Below, piece by piece: positions 44,007 to 52,952 of a stretch of 64,000 nt of DNA. Origin of the DNA: Actinomycetes bacterium (GTDB lineage Bacteria; Actinomycetota; Actinomycetes; Actinomycetales; Microbacteriaceae); the NCBI GenBank assembly GCA_023386365.1, contig JAEWJX010000069.1:3582-67581 (forward strand). Direction: 5' to 3'. Position 1 is the first letter of the stretch. Each line of letters opens with the position of its first letter. The translations under genes were made by a program, and so were the position numbers. Under the pieces are notes generated by a model. That model worked only from the letters and a program-made list of their open reading frames with translations. It did no database searches and had not been told where the DNA came from.

Positions 44007-45316
44007 GATGCGCCTCCGGTGAGGGTCTGCACGCCGGTGACGATCGCGATCGACGGGTTGCCGAATCCGCCCGACAGCGTGTTGGCGATCGGCTTGAAGA
44101 TCGCCTTCTGCACGTCTTCACCGCTGAGATCCCAGCCGCCGTCGAAGCCGCCGGGGCCGCTCTCCGGGAACAGGTCGAAGGTGACATCCGTGCCGCCGCT
44201 GACGAACCCGGCACCCACACCGCTCAGCAGCTTCACGGCCGTGCGCCCGGGCGGGAACAGCTTGCCGGCGATGTCCATGCCGTACGTGCCGACCGCCTCG
44301 CCGGTGCCGAGCACGGCCCGGCTGAACAGGAAGTCGAACTTCGCCGCCTGCATCCCGCTCGACCACACCGACGGCTTCACGACCTGGGTGAGGCCGGCGA
44401 GCTTGTCGGCCGGCTTGAAGACGTTCAGGCCGCCCATCTTCGAGGTGAGGATGCTGGTGGCCACACCGATCGCATCCGACAGCACGCGTCCGAGCGACTC
44501 GCGACCCAGCGCGAACAGCACCAGCGAGCACAGCAGGATCGCGGCGGCGAGGCCCAGCGACACGAGCGTGAGCGCGGTGGCGAGGGGCGCGAGGAACGGG
44601 AGGAACAGCGACAGCACACCCACGATGAGGGCGAGGATGTCGATGATGCCCTTGATGATCTCCAGCACCGCGCGCAGCTGCTCGATGAACGGGCCCAGGT
44701 GCTCCTGCGCCCACTCGTACATGACCTCCACGACCGCGCCGACGCGGTCCCAGAAGCCGTCGTTGAGACCCGCGGTGTCGGCGGCGTTCTGCAACGCGGA
44801 GATGGCGACGTCGACCGCGTCGCGCTTGTCGCCCTCGGCCGCGTAGTACTCGTCCATCGCGGCGGTGAACTCGCCCGCGTAGCCGCGCACCCGGCGCTGC
44901 ACGTCGAGCAGTTCGTCGAGGAGCTCCTGCGAGCTCTCGCCCGCGCGCACCCGCTGCTCGAGGGTGTCCTCGTGGCGGCGCCAGTAGGCGGCATCCGTGT
45001 TGTTGTCGGCGATGCGCTGGCGGGCCCGCTCGGCACGAGCCTGGGCGGAGTCGAGGCTGGAGTGGTAGGTGACCATCGCGGTCGCGGCGCCGCGGTAGCG
45101 GGTCTCGACCTTGTCGATGTCGGTGCGCACGCCATCCGCCTTGCCGCGCAGCTCGTCGACGGCGTCGCTGATGGTGACGGTCTCGCTGGAGAGGGCGCGG
45201 AGTTCGGTGATGGCGGTGCGGAGGGCGTCGGCGGTCGCGGTCATGACGCGCGCCTTCGCGTTGACGGTGGCTGGGCTGCCGGGCAGCGGCGCCGGGATCG
45301 GGTCGTTGATGCTCAT
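44003..45316 (-). CDS. Putative type VII-associated large helical/membrane protein
   Basis: A 437-residue protein. The first 210 residues are strongly helical with heptad character (ITELRALSSETVTISDAVDE; RERARQRIADNNTDAAYWRR), as in LXG/WXG-like N-terminal regions of T7 substrates. Residues about 225-280 are a dense hydrophobic block (two or three helices), and the final 150 are Gly-rich. There is no signal peptide. Layout and position after two small helical proteins suggest a substrate or pore-like effector; an enzyme motif is not visible. Confidence 0.65.
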   Translation of the reverse strand: MSINDPIPAPLPGSPATVNAKARVMTATADALRTAITELRALSSETVTISDAVDELRGKADGVRTDIDKVETRYRGAATAMVTYHSSLDSAQARAERARQRIADNNTDAAYWRRHEDTLEQRVRAGESSQELLDELLDVQRRVRGYAGEFTAAMDEYYAAEGDKRDAVDVAISALQNAADTAGLNDGFWDRVGAVVEVMYEWAQEHLGPFIEQLRAVLEIIKGIIDILALIVGVLSLFLPFLAPLATALTLVSLGLAAAILLCSLVLFALGRESLGRVLSDAIGVATSILTSKMGGLNVFKPADKLAGLTQVVKPSVWSSGMQAAKFDFLFSRAVLGTGEAVGTYGMDIAGKLFPPGRTAVKLLSGVGAGFVSGGTDVTFDLFPESGPGGFDGGWDLSGEDVQKAIFKPIANTLSGGFGNPSIAIVTGVQTLTGGAS

Positions 45317-45648
45317 ACCGCTGCCACCGGTCCACGTCCGCCGGGGGCGGGGCTGCTGGGCGCGGGATCGGTGAGACCCTTCGCGAGGTCGCCGTCGATC
45401 TTCTCGAGCTCCTCGGCGATCTGACGCACCTTGTCGTTCAGCCAGTCGATGTTCTCGCGGATGTCGGCGCGGTGCACCGACCAGTCGTGGCCGAAGTCGC
45501 GGATCTTGTCGGCGAGCCGCTCATCCCCGACCGCGGAGGCGAGAGCCTGCATGGTGTGCGAGTCGTCCCGCATGTTGTCCGATGCGGTCGTGAGGCGCTG
45601 GTGAAGCGCGTTCAGCTGGTCGTAGTCGACCTTCAGCTGGCTGGCCAT
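45313..45648 (-). CDS. Small helical WXG100-like protein (111 aa)
   Basis: A 111-residue protein predicted to be two antiparallel helices, about residues 8-45 and 55-95, with Trp in DWSVHRADI and IDWLNDKV, followed by a Pro-rich tail. It has ESAT-6-like size and composition but no exact WXG turn. It overlaps the 437-residue gene (ATGA) and follows the WXG100 gene after a strong hairpin, fitting a heterodimer partner of the WXG100 protein. Confidence 0.72.
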   Translation of the reverse strand: MASQLKVDYDQLNALHQRLTTASDNMRDDSHTMQALASAVGDERLADKIRDFGHDWSVHRADIRENIDWLNDKVRQIAEELEKIDGDLAKGLTDPAPSSPAPGGRGPVAAV

Positions 45649-45686
45649 CCGCTGATCCTTCCCGGGTGGGGGGGGTGTTTAGTGGG

Positions 45687-45714
45687 CCGGCCGGCCCCCG
45701 AGGGGGCCGGCCGG
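45687..45714 (-). terminator. Perfect 13-bp G+C hairpin after the WXG100 gene
   Basis: CCGGCCGGCCCCC-GA-GGGGGCCGGCCGG is a perfect palindrome between the WXG100 stop and the start of the next gene. It may end most transcripts or protect the WXG100 mRNA, raising its level over the downstream genes, as is common for abundant WXG100 proteins. Confidence 0.7.
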
Positions 45715-45722
45715 TGGTCGCG

Positions 45723-46019
45723 TCAGCCGCGGATGGCGTTGGCGAGGCCCTCGTCGGTCTGCTGCAGCGCGTCGGCGGCCGACACGAGGAAGTTGGCCAG
45801 ACCGTCGAGGCCGTCGACCGCCTGCGAGGTGCCGGTGCGGAACTGCTCGAACGAGTCGCGGTACGCGGCGGAGGACTGCTCAGCCTGGAAGCCGCTCGCG
45901 GTGAGGCTCTGCACGAGGTTCGACAGCTCGGCGAGCTTCTGCTGCAGCTCGTCCTTGCCGGCCTGGAGGCGGCGGGCGGCGTCGCGAAGCTCGTCGTAGG
46001 TGACGTTGAGGTTGGCCAT
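45723..46019 (-). CDS. WXG100-family (ESAT-6-like) protein
   Basis: A 98-residue helix-turn-helix hairpin protein: helix 1 LRDAARRLQAGKDELQQKLAEL, turn LTASGFQAEQSSAAY, helix 2 FEQFRTGTSQAVDGLDG. The usual WXG is replaced by SGF, as in several actinobacterial family members. It has a strong AGAAGGAG site and its own promoter region of 103 bp, holding a perfect 18-bp palindrome. Expected role: small substrate and activator of the adjacent EssC-like ATPase. Confidence 0.88.
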   Translation of the reverse strand: MANLNVTYDELRDAARRLQAGKDELQQKLAELSNLVQSLTASGFQAEQSSAAYRDSFEQFRTGTSQAVDGLDGLANFLVSAADALQQTDEGLANAIRG

Positions 46020-46093
46020 GATGCTCCTTCTGGTTTCCCGCGAGGCGCGGGGGCTGGTGTCTTCGACTGTATTGAGTTGTTGAGGAAGGGTCG

Positions 46094-46111
46094 ATGGGGA
46101 TGACTCCCCAT
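46094..46111. promoter_or_regulatory. 18-bp palindrome upstream of the WXG100 gene
   Basis: ATGGGGA-TGAC-TCCCCAT, arms perfect over 7 bp, 75 bp before the WXG100 start. A possible -10 box TACAGT (46071-46066) lies 23 bp downstream of it. The same motif with two spacer changes and one arm change recurs at 60908-60925. Confidence 0.6.
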
Positions 46112-46122
46112 GGCGGTCCGTG

Positions 46123-49100
46123 CTATTCGACCGGCGGCGCCAGGGGCAGCTGCACCCGCACGGCCTTGCCGCGCGCGACGAAGAATCCGCGACCAGGCGG
46201 GAAGTCGGCGCGCGACACCCGCGGCAGCGAGGTCTTGAGGATCGTGTCGCCCTCGAGCGACTCCGGCTGCAGCAGGAAGCCGGTGCGGGCCGCCTTCACC
46301 TCCTGCAGGAGCGGCCACGACGACCCCCAGCCGCCGCTCTCGTTCTCGGCGATGAGGAGGTGGTCGCTGCGCTTGATCGCCTTGATCATCTCGACCATCG
46401 CCGAGTCGGCCGACGTCGACAGGAAGTCGCCGATCTGCTCGATGACCACGATGATCCGCTCCCCCGATCCGCCCTCGGCGACGGTGGCCGCGATCTCCTT
46501 CGCGAGCGGGCCCGCGTCTTCGACGGCGACCGCCTTCGCCTCCCAGCCCGGCTGCTGCCCGATGACCGAGCGGGGCGAGCCGAAGTAGTACTTGGTGACC
46601 TTCGGCACGGCACGCTCGACCGACGCGATCAGCCAGCGCAGTGCGTTGGTGCGTCCGGATGCGGGCGGGCCTGCCAGCACGATCGCACCCGACGGCTCGA
46701 ACGGAATCGGCGCGAGGGTGTCGTCGGAGACGCCCAGCACCGGCAGCCCCTCGATCTGGTCGGGCAGCGAGGCGGCCGGGATCTCGGCGGCGAGCGTGCC
46801 CACCTCGCGCGCGGGGGCGCGGCCGGTGCGCGACATGGCCTCGGCGAGCGACGCCATCCATTTGGCCTGGTCGGCGACGTTCGCCGCTCCTCCCACGATC
46901 GCGAGCTGCGCCTCCGCACCCTCGATCACGGCTCGGCCGGGGGGCGAGGTCGACGAGAGGATATCGGCGGGCGCGTCGAGCAGCATGTAGCCGCCCTCGT
47001 CGGCGAGACGCAGCGCCACCTTGCGCTGGAAGGTGGATGCGATGCCCGTCGGCACACTGCCCGGCCGGTCGGCGGTGATCGCCACATGCATGCCCAGCCC
47101 TCGACCCTCACCGAGGATCTGCTGGAACACGGCATACCAGGGGGCGCGGGTGGCGCCGATCTCGAAGTCGTTCTTGAAGCCGGGGAAGTTGTCGACCAGC
47201 AGCAGGATGCGGCGCTCGTCGGGTGCGTTCGCGATGCGGCGGTAGTCGACGATCGACCCCGCGTCCACGGCCGTGTACGCGGCGCTGCGACGCTCGAGTT
47301 CGTCGCGCAGCATCCGCAGCAACCGCACCACCCGCTCGGGGTCGTCGCCGGAGACCACGGAACCGACGTGCGGCAGCGCCTCCAGCATCCGGAGTCCGCC
47401 GGTACCGAAGTCGAGCCCGTAGACGTCGACGGGGCCGCCGCGCGGCGTGATGCCGGCCGCGGCGGCGAGCGAACGGAGCGCGACCGTCTTGCCGGCGCCA
47501 CCGGCGCCGTAGTAGGCGATGTTGCCGTCGACATCGGGCCGGAACACGACCTCCTGCTGACGCTGCAGCTGCGGCAGGTCGGCGACGCCGAGCACCAGCT
47601 CCTCGTCGGTGCGCTGGTGAAGGCGGGTCAGGTCGAAGACCGGTGCCAGCTCGTCCAGCCACGGGCGACGGGGGGCCGGGATGCGTGCCTCCTGCGCGGC
47701 CGCCACCAGGTTGGCGACGAGTCGCGCCTGGTCGGTGGGGCCGGGGTCGGCCTGCGTCTCGGCAGCCGCCACCTCGTCCTTGCCGGGCAGCTCCCACAGG
47801 TGCTCGGCGCCGAACCGCAGCTCGGCCACCTCGACGCTGGGCGCGGGCGGGGTGTCGCTCGTCCACCCGCCGGCGTAGGCGGACTGGAACGGCGTGAGGC
47901 GTCCCGGGCCGGTCTTCGCGATACCGCGGCCCGGGATCGACGGGTCGAAGGTGCCGGCGATCTTGTCGCCCACCACATCCATCGAGTCGGACTCGTCGGC
48001 CATGCGCAGCGCGATGCGCAGGTTCGTGTTCGCGCGCAGGTTGTCCTTGATGACACCGGCCGGACGCTGCGTCGCCATGATGAGGTGGATGCCGAGGGAG
48101 CGTCCACGCTGTGCGATGTCGACGACACCGTCGACGAACTCGGGAACCTCGCCCGCGAGGGCCGCGAACTCGTCGATGACGAGCACCAGCGCGGGGGGCG
48201 CATCCGGGTCGCCCCGCTTCTCGAGGTCGAGCAGGTCCTTCGCCTTCTTGCGGTTGAAGAGGTGCTCGCGGTGGTGCAGCTCGGCGCGCAGCGACGTGAG
48301 GGCGCGACGCACCAGGTGCGGGCTCAGGTCGGTCACGAGCCCCACGCAGTGCGGCAGGTTGACGCAGTCGGCGAACGCCGACCCGCCCTTGTAGTCGACG
48401 AAGAGGAAGGTGACGCGGTCGGGGCTGTACTCGGCCGCCATACCGAGCACCCACGCCTGCAGGAACTCGGACTTGCCGGATCCGGTGGTGCCGCCCACGA
48501 GCGCGTGCGGCCCCTGGGTGCGCAGGTCGAGGTGCATGGCGTCGGCACCGGCCGACCCGACGATCGCGCGCAGCTTGCCCGCGCGGCGCCGCACCAGCGG
48601 GCCGCCCGAGCGGTCGTGGATGGAGTCGTTCTCCTGCCAGCGGCCGACCGCGGCCGACGGCGCGGTGGCGAGGGTGGGCCCGACGAGCGACAGCATCATG
48701 ATCGAACGCGGAAGGTCGCTCGAATCGGCGACCAGCGCGCCCGCGTCGCTCACCGGAGCCAGACGCTTCGCGAACCAGAGCGCCTGGTCGAGCGTCACCG
48801 GCTCGGTCACCACGTCGGCGATGTCGTCGCCGAGACGCACCAGGCCGACGCGCGCGCGGCGCTCCTCCTCGACGAGCACATAGGTGCGGGCCACGGCGGG
48901 GAGCCGCGCCTGCGAATCGGCCACCCAGATCGGGTAGACGCCGGCGTCGGCGGCACGCTCGGCCACCTGCACGAGGCGGGCGCGGTCGACGGGCGCGTCG
49001 TCCGAGATGAGCAGCACGATCGCCGGGACGGCGGCCGGAGGGGGGCTCGCCACATCCGCCCCGTCGCCGACGGAGGCGCCCGCGACGAGCGCCGACTGGT

Positions 49101-50622
49101 CGAGCAGCTTCGCCCCGCGCAGCTCCTGCGACGCGGTGCGGGTGGTGATGAGCTCCTCGATCGCCGACAGGAGCGCCCCGCCGGTGGCCTGGCTGTTGGC
49201 GAGGTGCGGCACCTCGAGCGGGCTGTGCGGGGATGCCGTGTGCGGCAGCCACTTGAGCCACTCGAACTCGTTCGTCCACGTGCTCGACACGATCGCCGAC
49301 ACGACGAGCTCCGCCGGCGAGTGGAGCCCCGCGAGCTGCACGAGCACGCCGCGCGCGGCATCCGCGGCCAGCTTCTGCGGACCCGCGACGCCCAGGGCAC
49401 CCGAGAAGTAGAGGTTCTCGGTGACGGGCACCTCGGCGATGTCGCGGAAGTCGTCGCGCGTCTTCTCCACGCGCGCCACGAACTCGGGCAGGCCTGTGTC
49501 TTGGTTGGTGATCGAGACGGAGTTGCGCGACTCCATCGTGCCGAGGCCCAGGTTGAGCGACAGGAACTGCCAGTGCTCGGGGCGCCGCGTCCACAGCAGC
49601 GGGCCCAGGTCGATCGCCTGCTGGTACACCTCCGCCGTCGACGGACTCTCGGCGCGGCGCACGCGACGCTCGACATCCACCTCGGCCGTGAGCTTCTGCT
49701 CCAGGTCGGCGGCGCGGGCGTCGAACCGTTCGATGTCGAGCTTCTGCTTGCGCTTGCGCTGGGCGCGTGTCGACCACCAGGTGCCGAGCATCAGCACGGG
49801 AGCGGCGAGCGCGAAGACGAGCATCATCGGCCCTCGCTGAGGGAACGCGACGACCAGCACCACCCCGATCACGAGCGGCGCGGCGAGCGCCACCCACGGG
49901 AACGGCTGCGTCTCCTGCTTGGTCGGCGGCGCCGGAGCGACGAACTCGGTGCCCGGGTAGCGGGTCTCGACGCGCGGCGAGCGGTTGAAGGCGATCGGGC
50001 CCGGAGGCGGGCCGTCCTGGGCGACCGCGGGGGCGGAGATCACGGCGCGCAGCACCGTGTCGCCCAGCCGCACCGACTCGCCGTCCTCCAGGTCGATGCG
50101 CGAGACCAACCCGCCGTCGACCTCCAGACCGTTCGCCGAGTTCAGGTCGACCAGGCGGATCGCGTGGCTGAAGACGTCGACGCGGGCGTGACGCTTGGAA
50201 ACGAGGGGGTCGGTGAGCGCCAGGTCCGCCACCGACGCGTCGCGCCCCACGAACACGGTGCCGGGCGCCACCGGGAACTCGGTGCCCGCATCCGGACCCT
50301 CGACGACCACGAGCTTCGCGGCCGGCGCCGACTGAACCGCGGGGGCAGCCGAGCCTTCGGGCACGATCGCGATCGACGCACCCGAGCCGATCGCCGCCTC
50401 CGAAATGGCGAAGTCCGCGTCGAGCACGCGGGCGGTCTGTGCACCCGCGTCGGTGACGCTCAGGGTGACGGGTGCACCGGATGCGGAGCCGAGCTTCGCG
50501 AGGTACGGGTCGCGCGCGCGGATGCCCGCCGCGACGTCGGACACCGTCGCACCGGCATCCGCCGTGACGACGACGTCGGCGTCGGGGCCCGCGGTGCGCT
50601 GCAGGGTGAGCTTGAGTTTCAG
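46123..50622 (-). CDS. EssC/EccC-like FtsK/SpoIIIE ATPase, probable CTG start
   Basis: A 1499-residue type VII secretion motor. Order: ubiquitin-like strands (1-60), forkhead-associated domain (about 122-193, FVGRDASVADLAL, VSKRHARV, NSANGLEV), two membrane helices (242-262, 265-283), then three FtsK/SpoIIIE domains. Domain 1 has Walker A GGTTGSGKS (710-718) and Walker B LVLVIDEF; domain 2 has GAGGAGKT (1039-1046) but LLLVDN at Walker B; domain 3 is degenerate (GPPASGRT). FHA-TM-TM-ATPase order is EssC-like. No ATG, GTG or TTG fits; CTG at 50622 lies 6 nt after AAGGAG and overlaps the upstream stop as CTGA. Confidence 0.9.
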   Translation of the reverse strand: MKLKLTLQRTAGPDADVVVTADAGATVSDVAAGIRARDPYLAKLGSASGAPVTLSVTDAGAQTARVLDADFAISEAAIGSGASIAIVPEGSAAPAVQSAPAAKLVVVEGPDAGTEFPVAPGTVFVGRDASVADLALTDPLVSKRHARVDVFSHAIRLVDLNSANGLEVDGGLVSRIDLEDGESVRLGDTVLRAVISAPAVAQDGPPPGPIAFNRSPRVETRYPGTEFVAPAPPTKQETQPFPWVALAAPLVIGVVLVVAFPQRGPMMLVFALAAPVLMLGTWWSTRAQRKRKQKLDIERFDARAADLEQKLTAEVDVERRVRRAESPSTAEVYQQAIDLGPLLWTRRPEHWQFLSLNLGLGTMESRNSVSITNQDTGLPEFVARVEKTRDDFRDIAEVPVTENLYFSGALGVAGPQKLAADAARGVLVQLAGLHSPAELVVSAIVSSTWTNEFEWLKWLPHTASPHSPLEVPHLANSQATGGALLSAIEELITTRTASQELRGAKLLDQSALVAGASVGDGADVASPPPAAVPAIVLLISDDAPVDRARLVQVAERAADAGVYPIWVADSQARLPAVARTYVLVEEERRARVGLVRLGDDIADVVTEPVTLDQALWFAKRLAPVSDAGALVADSSDLPRSIMMLSLVGPTLATAPSAAVGRWQENDSIHDRSGGPLVRRRAGKLRAIVGSAGADAMHLDLRTQGPHALVGGTTGSGKSEFLQAWVLGMAAEYSPDRVTFLFVDYKGGSAFADCVNLPHCVGLVTDLSPHLVRRALTSLRAELHHREHLFNRKKAKDLLDLEKRGDPDAPPALVLVIDEFAALAGEVPEFVDGVVDIAQRGRSLGIHLIMATQRPAGVIKDNLRANTNLRIALRMADESDSMDVVGDKIAGTFDPSIPGRGIAKTGPGRLTPFQSAYAGGWTSDTPPAPSVEVAELRFGAEHLWELPGKDEVAAAETQADPGPTDQARLVANLVAAAQEARIPAPRRPWLDELAPVFDLTRLHQRTDEELVLGVADLPQLQRQQEVVFRPDVDGNIAYYGAGGAGKTVALRSLAAAAGITPRGGPVDVYGLDFGTGGLRMLEALPHVGSVVSGDDPERVVRLLRMLRDELERRSAAYTAVDAGSIVDYRRIANAPDERRILLLVDNFPGFKNDFEIGATRAPWYAVFQQILGEGRGLGMHVAITADRPGSVPTGIASTFQRKVALRLADEGGYMLLDAPADILSSTSPPGRAVIEGAEAQLAIVGGAANVADQAKWMASLAEAMSRTGRAPAREVGTLAAEIPAASLPDQIEGLPVLGVSDDTLAPIPFEPSGAIVLAGPPASGRTNALRWLIASVERAVPKVTKYYFGSPRSVIGQQPGWEAKAVAVEDAGPLAKEIAATVAEGGSGERIIVVIEQIGDFLSTSADSAMVEMIKAIKRSDHLLIAENESGGWGSSWPLLQEVKAARTGFLLQPESLEGDTILKTSLPRVSRADFPPGRGFFVARGKAVRVQLPLAPPVE

Positions 50623-52952
50623 CGGTCGCTCCTTCGGGAGGCGGAACGGGTGGTGGTGAGTCGTGCCGCGAGGTCGCGTGCCGAACGCACGCGGTAGCGG
50701 CTGAGGAGGCGGGTGCGTGGAGTGGCGGAGGCGCGGGCCGTGTCGACCGCGCCGAGCGCGGCCGTCCACACCTCGTCGGTCTCGGTCTTCTCCGGGTCGC
50801 GGCCCGAGAACACCAGCTCGTCGGTGTCGGCGGCCAGTACGCGCAGCCGCGGAGGCGCCTGCTGCTCGGTGGCCGGGAACTGGGACTCCAGGCGCGTGGC
50901 CGCCATCGACCGGGTGACCTTCGGCGGCACGTCGTAGCCGAGCTCCGAGTACCGGTCGACGAGCTCCTCCCACGCGCCGGCCGCCTGGTCGGCGGCGTCA
51001 CCGGTGCGGCGCTTGCGCATCCGGCGGGCCTTCAGCGCACCGATGATGAGCATCGGCAGGAACACCACGGCCGCCAGCGACAGCAGCGCGATACCCACCG
51101 CGTAGGCCCACCCGGGGATCACGAACCCGCGCTCGTCATCCTCTTCGTCCTGCTCCTCGAGCTCGACCGGGGTCAGCAGGTCTTCGGGCTCCTTGTCGGA
51201 GCGCGGAGGCTGCCGCACCTGCGGCTGCGGCTCGCTCTGCGGCTTCGGCACCTGATCCTGGGGAATGTCGGTCTCATCCGGCGTGGGGTCGAACGGCACC
51301 CATCCGACCCCGTCAAAGGCCACCTCCACCCAGGCGGTGACGTCGTCGCCGGTCACGGCGACCGAGCCGCCACCCTCCGGCACCTCGGGCGCGAAGCCCA
51401 TGACCACGCGCGCCGGGTAGTTGAGGCTGCGCGCCATCAGTGCGAAGACGGCCGCGTACTGCTCCTCGTCGCCGATCATCTGCGGACGCTCCAGCAGTTC
51501 GCTGAGGCGGTCGGCACCGTGACCGGCGCGCGAGGGCACCGAATCGGATGCGCGACCGTGGCTGAGGAAGCCCTGCGTCGTCAACTGCAGGCGGATGGCC
51601 TCCAGCTGTTCGGCGGGCGACGTGGCGGTGCCCGCCCACTCCTGCGCCTTCGAGGTGACGATGTCGGGAACCCCGGTCACCGGCGGCAACTCGACGGCCG
51701 CGACGGGCACGTCGGCGAGCTGCTCGATGCTGACCGTCTCCTGCGTGACGGAGTCCAGACGGTAGGAGTCGCCGGCGCGAAGGCCGGTCGTGAGCACCAT
51801 GCTGCCCGTCGAGGCGTTGTAGCGCAGGTCGTCGGAACGGTTCTCCGATTCGCCGCCCGTGAGCTGGAAGTCGGTCGCGTAGCCGACACCCGGCACCCAC
51901 ACGTCGTCGTATCCGGTGATCGTCACCTCGACCGGCCCGTGCGCTTCAGGGCTCACGAGCGGCGTCGACGGGAGGCTGCGACCCACCAGTTCGTATGACC
52001 CGGAACCGCCCGCGCTCGCGGCCGCACCCGTCACATTCCAGAGCTTGCCGGTGTACGAGTCGAGCGTCGCCATGCGGATGCGGTCACCCGGTTGCAGGCC
52101 GGTGGCCGTGAACTGCTCGTCGTCGGTCACCTGCTTCGTGAAGTGGCGGAAACCGGCGAGCGGGCTCGGGTAGTCGAGCGGGTCGAACGGCGGCTCGATC
52201 TCGTCGCGCAGCACGAAGCGCTGATCCTTCGCGGGCGCGAACCAGAACCCGGCGGCCCCTCCCGCGATCACGGCCACCAGCACGACGGCGATCGTGCCGA
52301 CGATCTTGCGCTTCAGGAGGGACCGGTCGGTCGACGCGGCCACACCCCCGACCGGTGTGCGCCATCCGAGCCAGAGCAGAACCAGCAGCGCGAACGCGAC
52401 GCCGCGGATACCGGCCTGGTAGGCCTCGTCGGTGCCGAGCAGGATGCCGGCCAGGTAGAGCACGAACGCGGGGACGAGCGCCACCCCGAACCGCCAGGCG
52501 GTGCGCGGCCTGCGGGCGAGCCACCGGGTCGCGAGCAGCGTCGACACGAGCGCGACCACCCAGCTGGCGGCGTAGGGCACGACCGCGATGTAGGCAGGCG
52601 CCCCCACCGGCGTGGAGAGCGTCAGCAGGTCCGCCCAGCCGAACACGGTGCCGATGGCGAGGCTCGAGAGCGACTGCAGTGTGGGGACGACGAAGAAGAC
52701 CGTCTGGCTCGGCACGGCGACGGCCGACCCGACCAGGAAGTAGCCGACCACCGCGACGGCCAGCGTCATGAGGCCCCCGAACCGCAGCGCGGAGGTGAGG
52801 ATGCCGGTGACGGCGCCCAGCACGAGACCGCCGACGCCCGCGGCAAGGAAGCTGTACCCGCCGTACGACGGGGTGAAGCCGAGCACGCCCAGCGTGGCGA
52901 GGGCGAGCAGCACGGTGATGTCGAGCCAGGTGCGCCCGTTCGGCCAGCTCAC
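50619..52952 (-). CDS. TgpA-like transglutaminase-fold membrane protein lacking catalytic Cys and His
   Basis: A 777-residue protein with seven or so N-terminal membrane helices (about 10-240), an outside transglutaminase-like region, one more helix near residue 640 and a cytosolic tail. Where the active paralogue at 9612-11870 has GYC and LHAW, this one has GDE (Glu496) and VTAW (Thr539), so the thiol chemistry is lost while the surrounding fold (MARSLNYPARVVMGF, FDGVGWVPFDPTP) is well kept. It joins DUF58 (GTGA) and the ATPase (CTGA) by overlaps and probably acts as a structural or binding part of the locus. Confidence 0.88.
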   Translation of the reverse strand: MSWPNGRTWLDITVLLALATLGVLGFTPSYGGYSFLAAGVGGLVLGAVTGILTSALRFGGLMTLAVAVVGYFLVGSAVAVPSQTVFFVVPTLQSLSSLAIGTVFGWADLLTLSTPVGAPAYIAVVPYAASWVVALVSTLLATRWLARRPRTAWRFGVALVPAFVLYLAGILLGTDEAYQAGIRGVAFALLVLLWLGWRTPVGGVAASTDRSLLKRKIVGTIAVVLVAVIAGGAAGFWFAPAKDQRFVLRDEIEPPFDPLDYPSPLAGFRHFTKQVTDDEQFTATGLQPGDRIRMATLDSYTGKLWNVTGAAASAGGSGSYELVGRSLPSTPLVSPEAHGPVEVTITGYDDVWVPGVGYATDFQLTGGESENRSDDLRYNASTGSMVLTTGLRAGDSYRLDSVTQETVSIEQLADVPVAAVELPPVTGVPDIVTSKAQEWAGTATSPAEQLEAIRLQLTTQGFLSHGRASDSVPSRAGHGADRLSELLERPQMIGDEEQYAAVFALMARSLNYPARVVMGFAPEVPEGGGSVAVTGDDVTAWVEVAFDGVGWVPFDPTPDETDIPQDQVPKPQSEPQPQVRQPPRSDKEPEDLLTPVELEEQDEEDDERGFVIPGWAYAVGIALLSLAAVVFLPMLIIGALKARRMRKRRTGDAADQAAGAWEELVDRYSELGYDVPPKVTRSMAATRLESQFPATEQQAPPRLRVLAADTDELVFSGRDPEKTETDEVWTAALGAVDTARASATPRTRLLSRYRVRSARDLAARLTTTRSASRRSDR

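Noticed and set aside
46120..50697. Very long plus-strand reading frame (about 1525 codons) opposite the EssC-like gene
   Set aside because: It is low-complexity Arg/Gly/His/Asp-rich antisense shadow caused by high G+C; it has no domain pattern, and the minus strand encodes a clear ATPase.
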